Below, one piece after another: positions 1 to 8,414 of a stretch of 53,849 nucleotides of DNA. Within the stretch, counting starts at the first letter, position 1. Each line of letters starts with the position of its first letter. A model generated the notes under the pieces. That model did no database searches and had not been told where the DNA came from. It was given only the letters and a program-made list of their open reading frames with translations. This DNA is from JBDRNO01 sp043811005 (GTDB lineage Bacteria > Bacteroidota > Bacteroidia > NORP154), in assembly GCA_043811005.1 (NCBI GenBank), contig JBDRNO010000301.1, forward strand, positions 1 through 53,849, in the 5' to 3' direction. The translations under genes were made by a program, and so were the position numbers.

Positions 1-492
1 TACGACAGGCTTATTGAAGATTATCTTCACCGTTATTTTACCCGCATGGGAAAATGGAACAATGCCATGATGAAATTCTTGAACGACAATATCATTCATG
101 TTTACGGGTCACTGGGCAAACTGTCATGGCAGGATAAAGAGAAGTTTGCCGTGTATGCGCATGACAATAATGAAGCAAGGAACATGGAGAACACCATGAA
201 CAATTTCGAACTTATGTTTGAAGGCTCTAATGCTAAAGAAATGGAGGAGCAAAAAGGGAAAGCACGTACTTGGCTACAAAATGCTAATCAGATATATTCT
301 TTGGGTTTTGGCTATTATTGCGAGAACCTGAAGTACTTGCAGATACCTTTTGACAAACCCATCAAGAGTACAGGTATTGGTTTCAAAGAAGAAAGGAAAA
401 ATCAAATCAAAAGAGATTTCAATAATTTAGAGTTTTTGCTCTGTAATATGACATGCGCTGAATTTGTTGAAAGTGAAGGATTCGTTATATAA
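1..492 (+). CDS. C-terminal part of an unidentified protein, possibly AbiH/SIR2-like (5' end outside window)
   Basis: The frame is open from the first base of the window and ends at TAA 490-492, so the gene starts upstream; the first ATG inside the window is at 46. The visible 163 residues begin YDRLIEDY and contain IIHVYGSLGKL. A NYDR...E element followed by a histidine/VYGSLG element is reminiscent of AbiH/SIR2-like proteins of phage-defence regions, but this is a weak motif-level resemblance. The rest is a charged, mostly helical tail with no signal peptide or membrane segment. The following scrap of a restriction-modification gene and the Schlafen-type regulator fit an accessory or defence region. 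The coding call is solid; the function is a guess. Confidence 0.5.
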   Translation, partial: YDRLIEDYLHRYFTRMGKWNNAMMKFLNDNIIHVYGSLGKLSWQDKEKFAVYAHDNNEARNMENTMNNFELMFEGSNAKEMEEQKGKARTWLQNANQIYSLGFGYYCENLKYLQIPFDKPIKSTGIGFKEERKNQIKRDFNNLEFLLCNMTCAEFVESEGFVI

Positions 493-496
493 AACC

Positions 497-604
497 CAGC
501 GCAAGCAACTCCAAAGAGCCATTGACCATGCAGAATAGAAAATTGATGAGTTGGTGTACGGGCTTTCTGGGTTGAGTGCAGAGGAAATAGGAATAGCAAA
601 ATAG
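497..604 (+). pseudogene. Remnant of the C-terminus of a type IIG restriction-modification/N6 DNA methylase protein
   Basis: Reading from 497 gives QRKQLQRAIDHAE, an in-frame TAG at 536-538, then KIDELVYGLSGLSAEEIGIAK and a stop at 602-604. The pattern (Q..I...D..ID.LVY.LYGL..EEI..V) is the familiar last segment of Eco57I/PglX-like restriction-methylase proteins. Only about 35 codons survive, interrupted by a stop and lacking a start, so this is debris left by a deletion. It sits 4 bp after the preceding gene. Confidence 0.55.
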
Positions 605-627
605 AATTAATAAATAATATTACTAAA

Positions 628-1947
628 ATGCCTGAACAACAAAACATAGAATGGAAATCATCATGGCGAGATGAATATTTGAAATGGATTTGTGGTTTTG
701 CCAATGCTAAAGGAGGTAAAATATATATTGGTAAAGATGATAATGGCAATGTGACAGGCATTGCAGATTACAAAAAGCTGATGTATGATATTCCAAATAA
801 AATACAAAATTACCTTGGGATAATCTGCGATGTTAACCTGCACGAACAATCAGGCAAGTACTTCATTGAAATTAATGTACCGCCTTATGATGTTCCAATT
901 TCTTATCACGGAAAATATCATTACCGAAGCGGAAGCACCAAACAAGAGCTAAAAGGTTCTGCCCTAAATGAATTTTTACTCAAAAAAGCAGGAAAAACAT
1001 GGGATGATGTTATAGAATCCAAAGCTAAAATTGAAGATATAGACCACGATGCAATTGAAGCATTTAAGAAAGGGGCAACTAAAAGCAAACGTCTTCCATC
1101 TGTTGAAAACGAGGATGATATTAATCAAATATTTGAAAATCTCAGGTTAATTGATAACGGAGAGCTAAAACGTTCGGCTGTTTTACTTTTTGGCAAAGAC
1201 CCAAGAAAGTTTTTCATTAACGCTTATGTGAAGATCGGACGATTTGGAAAATCAGATGCAGACTTGAAATTTCAGGAAGTCATTGAAGGAAATGCTTTTC
1301 AGTTAGCAGACCAGACACTTGATATTTTAGAGAAAAAGTTTCTGACCTCACCTATTTCTTATGAAGGGCTACACCGAATTGAAGGTTCAGAATATCCTTA
1401 TGAAGCAGTCCGAGAAGCGCTGTTAAACGCAATTGTCCATCGTGATTATATGGGAGCGCCAATACAGGTAAGTCTTTACGATGACAAACTTATGGTTTGG
1501 AATCAGGGTATATTACCCACAGGCATTACTGTTGAAGACTTAAAACGTAAACATGCTTCTCATCCCAAAAATCCTATTCTGGCAGATGTCTTCTTCAAAG
1601 GAGGATTGATAGAAGCATGGGGAAGAGGAACATTAAAGATTATAGATGAATGTAAAAAGTCGGGATTACCTGAACCCAAAATAGAGATAATGAGTGGAGG
1701 AATTTGCGTTACACTTTTTAAAGATATTTATAACGAGAAGCATTTAAAATCACTCAATCTTAATGACAGACAATTAAAAGCTATTTTGTATGTAAAAGAG
1801 AATGGTAAAATAACGAATAGTGAATATCAGGAAATAAACCAAATATCACGTATTACTGCTACCAGAGACTTACAAGAAATGGTTGAGAGGAATCTATTGA
1901 AAAGTTCTGAATCAAAAGGGGCAGGTTCATATTATGAGCTTTTTTAA
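628..1947 (+). CDS. Schlafen/AlbA_2-domain ATP-binding transcriptional regulator-like protein
   Basis: This 439-residue protein has the layout of the widespread 'divergent AAA_4/Schlafen' regulators. The N-terminal AlbA_2 domain (about 8-130) has the E-WK and FANAKGGKIYIGKDDNG segments. The C-terminal half has a GHKL-like HATPase_c_4 domain: REALLNAIVHRDY near 265-278 and the GRGTLKIIDECKKSGLPEP glycine/helix motif near 332-350. A winged-helix tail follows (ITATRDLQEMVERNLL near 410-425). Members are often called ATP-dependent DNA helicase RecG-related or putative transcriptional regulators; their function is mostly unknown and many lie in mobile or defence regions. The protein is probably cytosolic. 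The sequence after the stop suggests the gene once had a longer C-terminal extension. Confidence 0.8.
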   Translation: MPEQQNIEWKSSWRDEYLKWICGFANAKGGKIYIGKDDNGNVTGIADYKKLMYDIPNKIQNYLGIICDVNLHEQSGKYFIEINVPPYDVPISYHGKYHYRSGSTKQELKGSALNEFLLKKAGKTWDDVIESKAKIEDIDHDAIEAFKKGATKSKRLPSVENEDDINQIFENLRLIDNGELKRSAVLLFGKDPRKFFINAYVKIGRFGKSDADLKFQEVIEGNAFQLADQTLDILEKKFLTSPISYEGLHRIEGSEYPYEAVREALLNAIVHRDYMGAPIQVSLYDDKLMVWNQGILPTGITVEDLKRKHASHPKNPILADVFFKGGLIEAWGRGTLKIIDECKKSGLPEPKIEIMSGGICVTLFKDIYNEKHLKSLNLNDRQLKAILYVKENGKITNSEYQEINQISRITATRDLQEMVERNLLKSSESKGAGSYYELF

Positions 1948-1987
1948 TTGCATCATAATTGCATCAATTGCATCATAATTGCATCAT
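1948..1987 (+). repeat. 20-bp direct repeat, two copies, just after the Schlafen-type gene
   Basis: Two adjacent copies of TTGCATCATAATTGCATCAA (1948-1967 and 1968-1987, last base differs) follow the stop codon directly. Each is itself two near-copies of a 12-mer. The downstream stretch to 2132 can be read in pieces as another winged-helix-like peptide (RNTASNALFELVKKELQ near 2072-2122). The repeat may therefore be the worn linker of a formerly longer regulator. The repeat is seen directly; the link to a lost extension is inference. Confidence 0.6.
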
Positions 1988-2143
1988 GATTGGCTCATGA
2001 AGGGTTCATTATGGAAAACAAATTAAATAAATGTCTGAAATGTCCGATAAATGTCCGATAACTATTCGTTCCCGAAATACGGCAAGTAATGCTCTCTTTG
2101 AATTAGTAAAAAAGGAGCTACAAGGTATTTGAATTCATTTGAA

Positions 2144-3175
2144 ATGGGGAAAAACCTGCTTTTCATAACAGCGTTAACTATTGTTTGTAGTATCAATATT
2201 TATGCTGACCAGTCAATGGTTGATAGTTTATTGTCAGAACTCGAAACCGCTAAAGAAGATACCAACAAAGTAAACATTCTCAATAACCTATCTAAGGAAT
2301 TACAAAGTTCCAATCCCGATAAAGCTCTAAATTATGCTGAACAAGCACTAAAACTATCAAAAAAACTTTCAAGCCTGCCCGACCAAGCTTTAGCGAAGTC
2401 AGGAAAAAAAGGAATAGCAATTTCTTTCAATAATATTGGAATTATTCATAAGAACTGGGGAAACTATGAAAAAGCTATTGAATACTATCTAAAGGCATTA
2501 AAAATACAAGAAGATCTGGGCAATAAAGACGGGATAGCCGGCATATTAAATAACATTGGAAATATTTATATTATATGGAAAAACTATACAAAAGCGCTGG
2601 AATTTTACAGTAAAAGTCTTCAAATAGTGCAAGCATATAATCTAAGAGAAACAATTATGTATGATTATGAGGTTTTTTCAAAAACATATTCCGCGATGGG
2701 TAATTATCAAAAAGCTTATGAATATTACAAACTATATTCCCAAATGAAAGACAGCCTTTTCAATGAAGAAAAATCCAAGGAAATAGGTAAACTGGAGGCA
2801 CGCTATGAATTCGAAAAGGCAGAAGCGGACCGGAAAAGAATAGGGGAGGAGCAAGCCCGCATAGCAGCAGAGCAAGTGTAGAGAAGAAACAACCTGCAGT
2901 ATTCAGGAATTTTAATATTCATTGTACTTATGTTTGCAGGAGTGTTCATGTTGGGTCGCATGGCTATACCTATCCGTCTTGCAGAAGGCATGATATTCTT
3001 TGCCTTCCTGCTGTTCTTTGAATTTACGCTTGTCCTCTTAGATCCGTATATTGAATGTTTCTCAGCAGGCGCACCTGCCGTTAAACTTGCTTTCAATGCC
3101 ATATTAGCGGCTATGATATTCCCCCTGCATGCTTTCTTTGAGGGAAAGTTGAAGAAGAGGATAAAGGAAAAATAA
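2144..3175 (+). pseudogene. TPR membrane protein, copy 1 of 4, interrupted by an in-frame TAG
   Basis: First of four tandem paralogs. From ATG 2144 there is a signal peptide (MGKNLLFITALTIVCSINIYA), two or three TPR units, the family's DSLFNEEKSKEIGKLEARYE helix, then TAG at 2879-2881. The same frame continues to 3175 with the three-segment membrane domain found intact in the other copies (LQYSGILIFIVL..., LLFFEFTLVLLDPYIE, FPLHAFFE). The gene is therefore split by one nonsense change into a 245-codon secretable piece and a 98-codon membrane piece. TTG 2129 is an alternative start, but the AAGGAG near 2112 lies inside an older reading frame and ATG 2144 gives the cleaner signal peptide. A 10-residue insertion made of a palindromic repeat lies at 2374-2403. 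Confidence 0.75.
2374..2403 (+). repeat. Palindromic repeat inserted in frame in TPR copy 1
   Basis: An imperfect inverted repeat (CCCGACC...AGCTTTAGCGAAGTCAGG) encodes SLPDQALAKS. From the ALxL helix to the next NNIG, this copy has 32 residues where copies 2 and 3 have 22, so the insertion is 10 codons. It resembles the GAAGCTTTAGCGAAGTCGGG-like palindromes scattered in Bacteroidota genomes, as far as I remember. Confidence 0.55.
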
Positions 3176-3271
3176 CCGGCAGTCCCCAGTCTGCAGTCGG
3201 TATTTTTTTTATTTGTTATTTTTAAAAAATTATAAATAATTAGTGTTAATTCGTGTGAGAGTATAATTTAA

Positions 3272-4954
3272 ATGGAAAAACTTCATACAGCATATAGTAT
3301 TAGTATTAATGGTATTATCCCCATCTCTAAAAGTACAACCACAACAAAATTTTCCTTCAGAGCTGTATTGTTTGTATTTATCATCTTCTCCCTCTCAAAT
3401 GAATCCTTTGGACAACAAGATACAACAACTCCTCTTTCTGATTCTACGATCAAAGATTTCAGGATTGATTCCTTAGAATCACTGCTTAGCACAACTCAAG
3501 AGGATACATGCCTGGTAAATATCCTTAACGACCTGTGCCGGGAATACAGATATTCAGACTATATAAAGGTACTTCGATACGGAACACAGGCACTTGGCAT
3601 AGCGAAACGACTTGGATTGAAAAAAGACATTACACAAAGTTTGAATAATATCGGAGAAGTGTATTTTCTCCAGGGAAACTTCGAAAAAGCCACACATTCT
3701 TATATGCAATCATTAAAGATATTGGAAGAGTTGGGAGACAAAGAAAACATTGCATTCTGTTTAAACAACATTGGTGATATCCAATTTAATCAAGGTAATT
3801 ACGAGAAAGCTATTGCTCATTACCTCCGGGCGCTAAAATATTCAGAAGAATTGCTGAAACAAGCTGAACAAAGCGGAAATTCCGATGCAATCGAGAATAA
3901 TAGGCAAGGAGTTGGAAGAAGCTTGAATAATATAGGTGATATTTATTACGATCAAAGTAATTATGATGAAGCAATTAACTATTACCATCAAGCAATGAAA
4001 ATAAGAGAAGCAATGAATGATAAACAGGGGATAGCACAAAGTTTAAATAGTATAGGAAGAGTTTATTTGCATCAAGGTAACTTTGATAAAGCTATAGACC
4101 TTTACCGGCAATCATTAAAAATAGTGAAAGAATTGGGAGATAGGCAGGGAATTTCTGCAAGTTTGAACAATATTGGCGGGGTTTATTATTATAAGGAAAA
4201 TTTAAAAATGGCTATTGACTATTTCCAGCAATCATTAAAAATAAAGGAAGAAACAGGAGATCAAAAAGGGATTATGGGAAGTTTAAATAATATTGGCAGT
4301 ATTTATTGTTATACAGATCCACCTGACTATGAAAAAGCCATTGAATACATACAGAAAAGTTTGATAATTGCAGAAGAAATAGGTACAAAAAATGACATAA
4401 AACGTACGTACAAAAATTTAGCACAAATATATTCCTACATAGGAGAGCGATCCGGCAGTCAAAATCAATACGAAAAAGCTTATGACTACTACCACCTGTA
4501 TTCCCAAATGAAAGATAGCCTGTTCAACGAAGAAAAATCAAAAGAGATAGGTAAGCTGGAGGCAAGGTATGAAATGGAAAAGCAAATGACTGAAGAAAAG
4601 GCAAAGGAAGAGGCGGAAGCTAAAGCTATAGCTGAAAGGCAAAATAGAAGTAACCTACTGCAATATTCGGGTATTTTAATTTTTATTGTACTGTTATTTA
4701 TTAGTGTATCAATGCTCGGCAGACTAACTTTATCCGTTCGCTGGGCTGAGGGTATCGTATTTTTTACATTCCTGCTGTTTTTTGAATTCCTGCTGGTTCT
4801 GTCAGATCCCTATGTTGAGCAATACACTGGCGGAGAACCCGTATATAAACTAGCCATTAATGCTGCCATTGCAGCACTGGTATTCCCATTACATAGTTTC
4901 TTTGAAGAATTGTTGAAAAAGCGGATTCTAAAATCGAAAAGGGATATTATTTAG
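3272..4954 (+). CDS. TPR-repeat membrane protein, copy 2 of 4
   Basis: This 560-residue protein has a long N-region then a hydrophobic signal segment (about 29-45, ending SFGQQ). Seven TPR units follow (about 105-415), mostly NNIGxVYxxQGNxxKAIxxYxxSLKI with 40-residue spacing. Next come the conserved KDSLFNEEKSKEIGKLEARYE helix, a charged coiled coil (about 425-455) and three predicted membrane segments (about 460-480, 490-512, 525-545). In related Bacteroidota TPR sensors this place usually carries a histidine-kinase or cyclase output domain; none is present here. The TPR part would be periplasmic if the signal is cleaved or acts as an anchor, and the C-terminus carries a basic tail (KKRILKSKR). 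Likely a scaffold or sensor; the partner is unknown. Confidence 0.8.
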   Translation: MEKLHTAYSISINGIIPISKSTTTTKFSFRAVLFVFIIFSLSNESFGQQDTTTPLSDSTIKDFRIDSLESLLSTTQEDTCLVNILNDLCREYRYSDYIKVLRYGTQALGIAKRLGLKKDITQSLNNIGEVYFLQGNFEKATHSYMQSLKILEELGDKENIAFCLNNIGDIQFNQGNYEKAIAHYLRALKYSEELLKQAEQSGNSDAIENNRQGVGRSLNNIGDIYYDQSNYDEAINYYHQAMKIREAMNDKQGIAQSLNSIGRVYLHQGNFDKAIDLYRQSLKIVKELGDRQGISASLNNIGGVYYYKENLKMAIDYFQQSLKIKEETGDQKGIMGSLNNIGSIYCYTDPPDYEKAIEYIQKSLIIAEEIGTKNDIKRTYKNLAQIYSYIGERSGSQNQYEKAYDYYHLYSQMKDSLFNEEKSKEIGKLEARYEMEKQMTEEKAKEEAEAKAIAERQNRSNLLQYSGILIFIVLLFISVSMLGRLTLSVRWAEGIVFFTFLLFFEFLLVLSDPYVEQYTGGEPVYKLAINAAIAALVFPLHSFFEELLKKRILKSKRDII

Positions 4955-4976
4955 AAAAAAAATAATTATATATTTT

Positions 4977-6566
4977 ATGAAGCGAGACTATATATTTTTC
5001 GTAATACTAATATTGTCATGTATGGTTTATGCACTTACTAGTGCTAATGCTTCGGCAGGCAATCAGGATCAAAATAAGAATGATTCATTGCTGAACGAAT
5101 TAAAAATAGCCACAGAGGATGCGGGTAAGGTTAATTTGTTTAATATTATTGCATGGGAACTTCGTCATTCAAATCCTGACACTAGTATTATTTTAAGTAA
5201 TCAGGCGCTGGAACTGGCACAAAAAAAGCAATGGCAGAAAGGAATTGCAGAATCATATCATAACCTTGGAGTATTTAACCGGCAAAAAGGCAATTATTCC
5301 CAATCTTTGGAATATAATTTCAAATCCCTTGAAATCCTCAAAAAACTCAATGACAAAAAAGCTGTTTCCGCCTCACTCGGCAACATCGGGAATGTTTACA
5401 AAGACCAGTGCGACTACCCCGCTGCACTGAAACACTTCTTTGAAGCGCTGGAGATTGGAAAAGAATTGGGTGATAAAGCATGTATGGCAGCTGACCTCGG
5501 CAACATCGGTATTGTTTACTGGAACCAGGGCGACTACCCCGCTGCCCTGAAACACTACTTTGAGGCGCTGGAGATTGGAAAAGAATTAGGAGATAAAAAC
5601 GGGGTTGCCGTCCAACTCTGCAACATCGGCATTGTTTACTGGAACCAGGGCGACCTGTCAACTGATGACTCAGTTCGCCAGGTAAACTATTCTAATGCGC
5701 TGAAACACCTTTTTGAAGCGCTGAAAATTTTCAAGGAACTGGGAAGTAAAAACTACATTGCAGCAATCCTCGGCAATATAGGGGTTGTTTATAAAACTCA
5801 GGGTGACCTGTCAACTGATGATACAGTTCGTCAGGTAAACTACTCTAATGCGCTGAAATACTACTTTGAAGCGCTGGATATTGACAGGGAACTGGGAAAT
5901 AATAGAGGAATAGCTATTCGCTTCGGCAACATCGGTACGCTCCATACCAAAACAGGTAAATTTACACAAGCCCAGGCGTACCTGGACCGCGCGCTGGCGC
6001 TTTGCGATAGCATTGGGGCTTTGAATTACACCATGCAGTTTGAAAAGTCACTCAGCCACCTGCTCGACACAACCGGCAGATACCGGCTCGCCCTCGCCCA
6101 CTACAAAAAATACAGCGCGGCAAAGGATAGTTTGTTCAACGAAGAAAAGAGTAAGAACATCGGTAAGCTGGAGGCAAAGCATGAGTTTGAAATGGCAGAG
6201 ATGGAGCGAAAGAAGCGGGAGGAAGAAATAGTGAGGATAACTGAAGAAAAAAAGAAACGCAGAAATATATTGCAGTATTCGGGGATTTTGATATTTATTG
6301 TACTGATGTTCATAGGTGTATCTATGCTCGGCAGATTAACTTTATCCGTGCGCTGGGCTGAGGGAATCGTATTTTTTACCTTCCTCTTATTCTTTGAATT
6401 CACCTTAGTTCTGTTAGACCCATATATTGAACAATTCTCAGCAGGAGCGCCTGCCATAAAGCTCGCTTTTAATGCAGTTCTGGCAGGTCTTATCTTTCCT
6501 TTGCATTCTTTTTTTGAAGAAAAGCTTAAAAAAACCACATTCAGGAAGAAAAGAGAAAGAATTTGA
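4977..6566 (+). CDS. TPR-repeat membrane protein, copy 3 of 4
   Basis: This 529-residue paralog starts 22 bp after copy 2 and ends 3 bp before copy 4, so the three are probably co-transcribed. Signal peptide about 1-26 (FFVILILSCMVYALTSANASA). TPR units run about 85-380; units 2-5 are very alike in DNA (GGCAACATCGGxATTGTTTAC recurs near 5376, 5496, 5616 and 5770), showing recent internal amplification. Two consecutive units share an 11-residue insertion beginning LSTDD and containing VRQVNYS. The KDSLFNEEKSKNIGKLEAKHE helix, coiled coil and three-segment membrane domain follow. No catalytic motif was seen. Confidence 0.8.
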   Translation: MKRDYIFFVILILSCMVYALTSANASAGNQDQNKNDSLLNELKIATEDAGKVNLFNIIAWELRHSNPDTSIILSNQALELAQKKQWQKGIAESYHNLGVFNRQKGNYSQSLEYNFKSLEILKKLNDKKAVSASLGNIGNVYKDQCDYPAALKHFFEALEIGKELGDKACMAADLGNIGIVYWNQGDYPAALKHYFEALEIGKELGDKNGVAVQLCNIGIVYWNQGDLSTDDSVRQVNYSNALKHLFEALKIFKELGSKNYIAAILGNIGVVYKTQGDLSTDDTVRQVNYSNALKYYFEALDIDRELGNNRGIAIRFGNIGTLHTKTGKFTQAQAYLDRALALCDSIGALNYTMQFEKSLSHLLDTTGRYRLALAHYKKYSAAKDSLFNEEKSKNIGKLEAKHEFEMAEMERKKREEEIVRITEEKKKRRNILQYSGILIFIVLMFIGVSMLGRLTLSVRWAEGIVFFTFLLFFEFTLVLLDPYIEQFSAGAPAIKLAFNAVLAGLIFPLHSFFEEKLKKTTFRKKRERI

Positions 6567-6569
6567 AAT

Positions 6570-8297
6570 ATGAAAAACATTTTTCCTATGTTCTTGTACT
6601 TCTTCACTCTTCATTTTTACATGCTGGTTGGCGTGGCATTATTCATTATTCAATATTCCAATACCATGGCTCAAAGTAAAGCCGTTGACTCACTCAAAAA
6701 TCTCCTCCAAACCGAAATAGCCGACACTACCCGCATAACCACACTGAACACACTCGCATGGGAATTAAAATCCATCAATTCCGACACCGCCATTACGCTA
6801 AGCCAACAAGCCCTTGCTATAGTAAACACACTCTCCGCCAACTGGCGGAAGGGTCGGGGTAGGGCTGCCACCGCCCAATCCCACCACAACCTGGGATGGT
6901 TTAACTACCTTAAAGGCAACTATGAACTTGCACTGCGGCACTATCACAAAGCCCTTGAAATTTGGAAATTATTAGAAAAAGATTTAACTGCCGAATCCGC
7001 CAGCAGACGGAGCAGGCAGGTCTCCACCATGGGCAATATCGGGCTTGTCTATTCTGACCAGGGCAACTATCCTAAAGCGCTGGAGTGCTTTTTCAAAGTG
7101 CTGAAAATTTTTGAAGAATTTGGAGATAAAAATAAAATTGCCACTGCCCTCGGCAACATCGGAATTGTTTATTATTTCCAGGGTGACTACCCTAAAGCAT
7201 TGAAATACTATTTCCAAGCGCTGAAAATGGACAAAGAACTAGGAGATAAAGAAAGTTTCGCTGTTGACCTCGGCAATATCGGAAGTATCTATAAAGATCA
7301 GGGTAACTACCCTAAAGCATTGGAGTACTATTATAAAGCGTTGGAAATTGCTGAAGAATTAGGAAATAAAAGTCATATTGCATCCTGGCTTGGCAACATC
7401 GGAATTGTCTATTATGAACAGAGTGACTACCCTAAAGCATTGGGGTACTATTACAAAGCGCTGAAAATGGTCGAGGAACTGGGAGATAAAGGTGATATTG
7501 CTATCTGGCTTAACAACATCGGGATTGTATACAAGAAACAGGGCGATTTATCCTTACAGCAGGGTGACACAGCACAGACAAGTCGGGACTACTCTAAAGC
7601 ATTGGAGTACTATTTCAAAGCGCTTGAATTAAGGAAAGAACTTGGAGCCAAAAATTTGATCTCTTCCTGCCTCGGCAATATCGGTTCACTTTATTCCACC
7701 ATGAAGAACTACCGGGAAGCAGAACCTTGTCTGCTGCAGGCGCTGGAAATTTCTTTGGAAATTAATGCGCTTTCACTTATAAAAAACCACCATGAAAGAC
7801 TTAGTAAACTCTACCAACATACTGGTCAGTACCAAAAAGCCTATGAGCATCACAGGGAGTATTCTATTGCCAAAGACAGCTTATTTAACGAAGAAAAGAG
7901 CAAGGAATTAGGTAAACTTGAAGCCCGCTATGAGTTTGAGATGGCGGAGATGAAGCGAAAAGCAGAAGAGGAGCAACAACAGCAGCTGACAGCGGCAGTT
8001 AAAAAGAGAAGTAACCTACTGCAATATTCGGGTATTTTGATATTTATTGTTCTGTTATTTATTGGTGTATCAATGCTCGGCAGACTAACTTTATCCGTTC
8101 GCTGGGCTGAGGGTATCGTATTTTTTACATTCCTTCTCTTCTTTGAATTCACCTTAGTTCTCTTAGACCCTTACATTGAACGATTCTCAGCAGGAGCGCC
8201 TGCTATTAAGCTTGCTTTTAATGCCGTTCTTGCGGGGTTGATCTTTCCTTTGCATTCATTTTTTGAAGGTCAGCTGAAAAAGCGCATCATAAAATAA
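6570..8297 (+). CDS. TPR-repeat membrane protein, copy 4 of 4
   Basis: This 575-residue paralog has an N-terminal hydrophobic signal (about 5-35, ending NTMAQ), about eight TPR units (LGNIGIVYxxQGDYPKALxYYxKAL), the KDSLFNEEKSKELGKLEARYE helix, a Q/E-rich coiled coil and the same three-segment membrane domain. Near 8083-8150 the DNA is almost identical to copy 2 (near 4723-4790), including GGCTGAGGGTATCGTATTTT, which points to gene conversion. Two in-frame insertions relative to the paralogs are built from a GC-rich palindrome: about 6 residues at 6834-6849 and about 9 residues at 6996-7011. No enzymatic domain was seen. Confidence 0.8.
   Translation: MKNIFPMFLYFFTLHFYMLVGVALFIIQYSNTMAQSKAVDSLKNLLQTEIADTTRITTLNTLAWELKSINSDTAITLSQQALAIVNTLSANWRKGRGRAATAQSHHNLGWFNYLKGNYELALRHYHKALEIWKLLEKDLTAESASRRSRQVSTMGNIGLVYSDQGNYPKALECFFKVLKIFEEFGDKNKIATALGNIGIVYYFQGDYPKALKYYFQALKMDKELGDKESFAVDLGNIGSIYKDQGNYPKALEYYYKALEIAEELGNKSHIASWLGNIGIVYYEQSDYPKALGYYYKALKMVEELGDKGDIAIWLNNIGIVYKKQGDLSLQQGDTAQTSRDYSKALEYYFKALELRKELGAKNLISSCLGNIGSLYSTMKNYREAEPCLLQALEISLEINALSLIKNHHERLSKLYQHTGQYQKAYEHHREYSIAKDSLFNEEKSKELGKLEARYEFEMAEMKRKAEEEQQQQLTAAVKKRSNLLQYSGILIFIVLLFIGVSMLGRLTLSVRWAEGIVFFTFLLFFEFTLVLLDPYIERFSAGAPAIKLAFNAVLAGLIFPLHSFFEGQLKKRIIK
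6834..6849 (+). repeat. Palindrome TCCGCCAACTGGCGGA inside TPR copy 4
   Basis: A 16-bp palindrome with 7-bp arms lies in frame in a TPR linker. An identical copy is at 15200-15215 and degenerate copies are at 6996-7011 and 42105-42120. Here it encodes part of SANWRKG. Confidence 0.75.
6996..7011 (+). repeat. Degenerate TCCGCCA palindrome inside TPR copy 4
   Basis: TCCGCCAGCAGACGGA keeps the left arm of the 6834 palindrome and differs at two bases in the right arm. It lies in a linker where this protein has about 9 residues more than copy 3 (ESASRRSRQ segment). Confidence 0.45.
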
Positions 8298-8311
8298 AAA
8301 ATATACCATGT

Positions 8312-8378
8312 TGTCGGGTGTTTCCACCCTACAGTACTGAATGTCAATTGAGAAATGTCAGGTGGAAACACCTGACAT
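8312..8378. repeat. Pair of opposed hairpin palindromes (GTCAGGTG family), locus 1
   Basis: Two related palindromes in opposite orientation: 8312-8333 (TGTCGGGTG-TTTC-CACCCTACA) and 8355-8378 (ATGTCAGGTG-GAAA-CACCTGACAT). The same arrangement recurs at 50410-50480. The core GTCAGGTG/CACCTGAC arms are conserved and the loop is GAAA or its complement. Located between the TPR array and the PHP gene; it may also act as a transcription terminator. Confidence 0.75.
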
Positions 8379-8414
8379 CACAAAAAAGACCAAAACGTTA
8401 AATAAACGTATTAA

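Noticed and set aside
2879..2881. TAG decoded as pyrrolysine or by stop-codon reassignment
   Set aside because: It occurs once, at a place where paralogs have an ordinary codon, and other genes end in TAG normally.
5347..5661. Minus-strand open frames opposite TPR copy 3
   Set aside because: They are antisense shadows created by the repeated TPR codons; cysteine/arginine-rich composition and no start signals.
5370..5900. Regular about 120-bp repeats that could suggest a CRISPR or satellite array
   Set aside because: The period equals 40 codons and the frame encodes TPR units throughout; there are no unrelated spacers.
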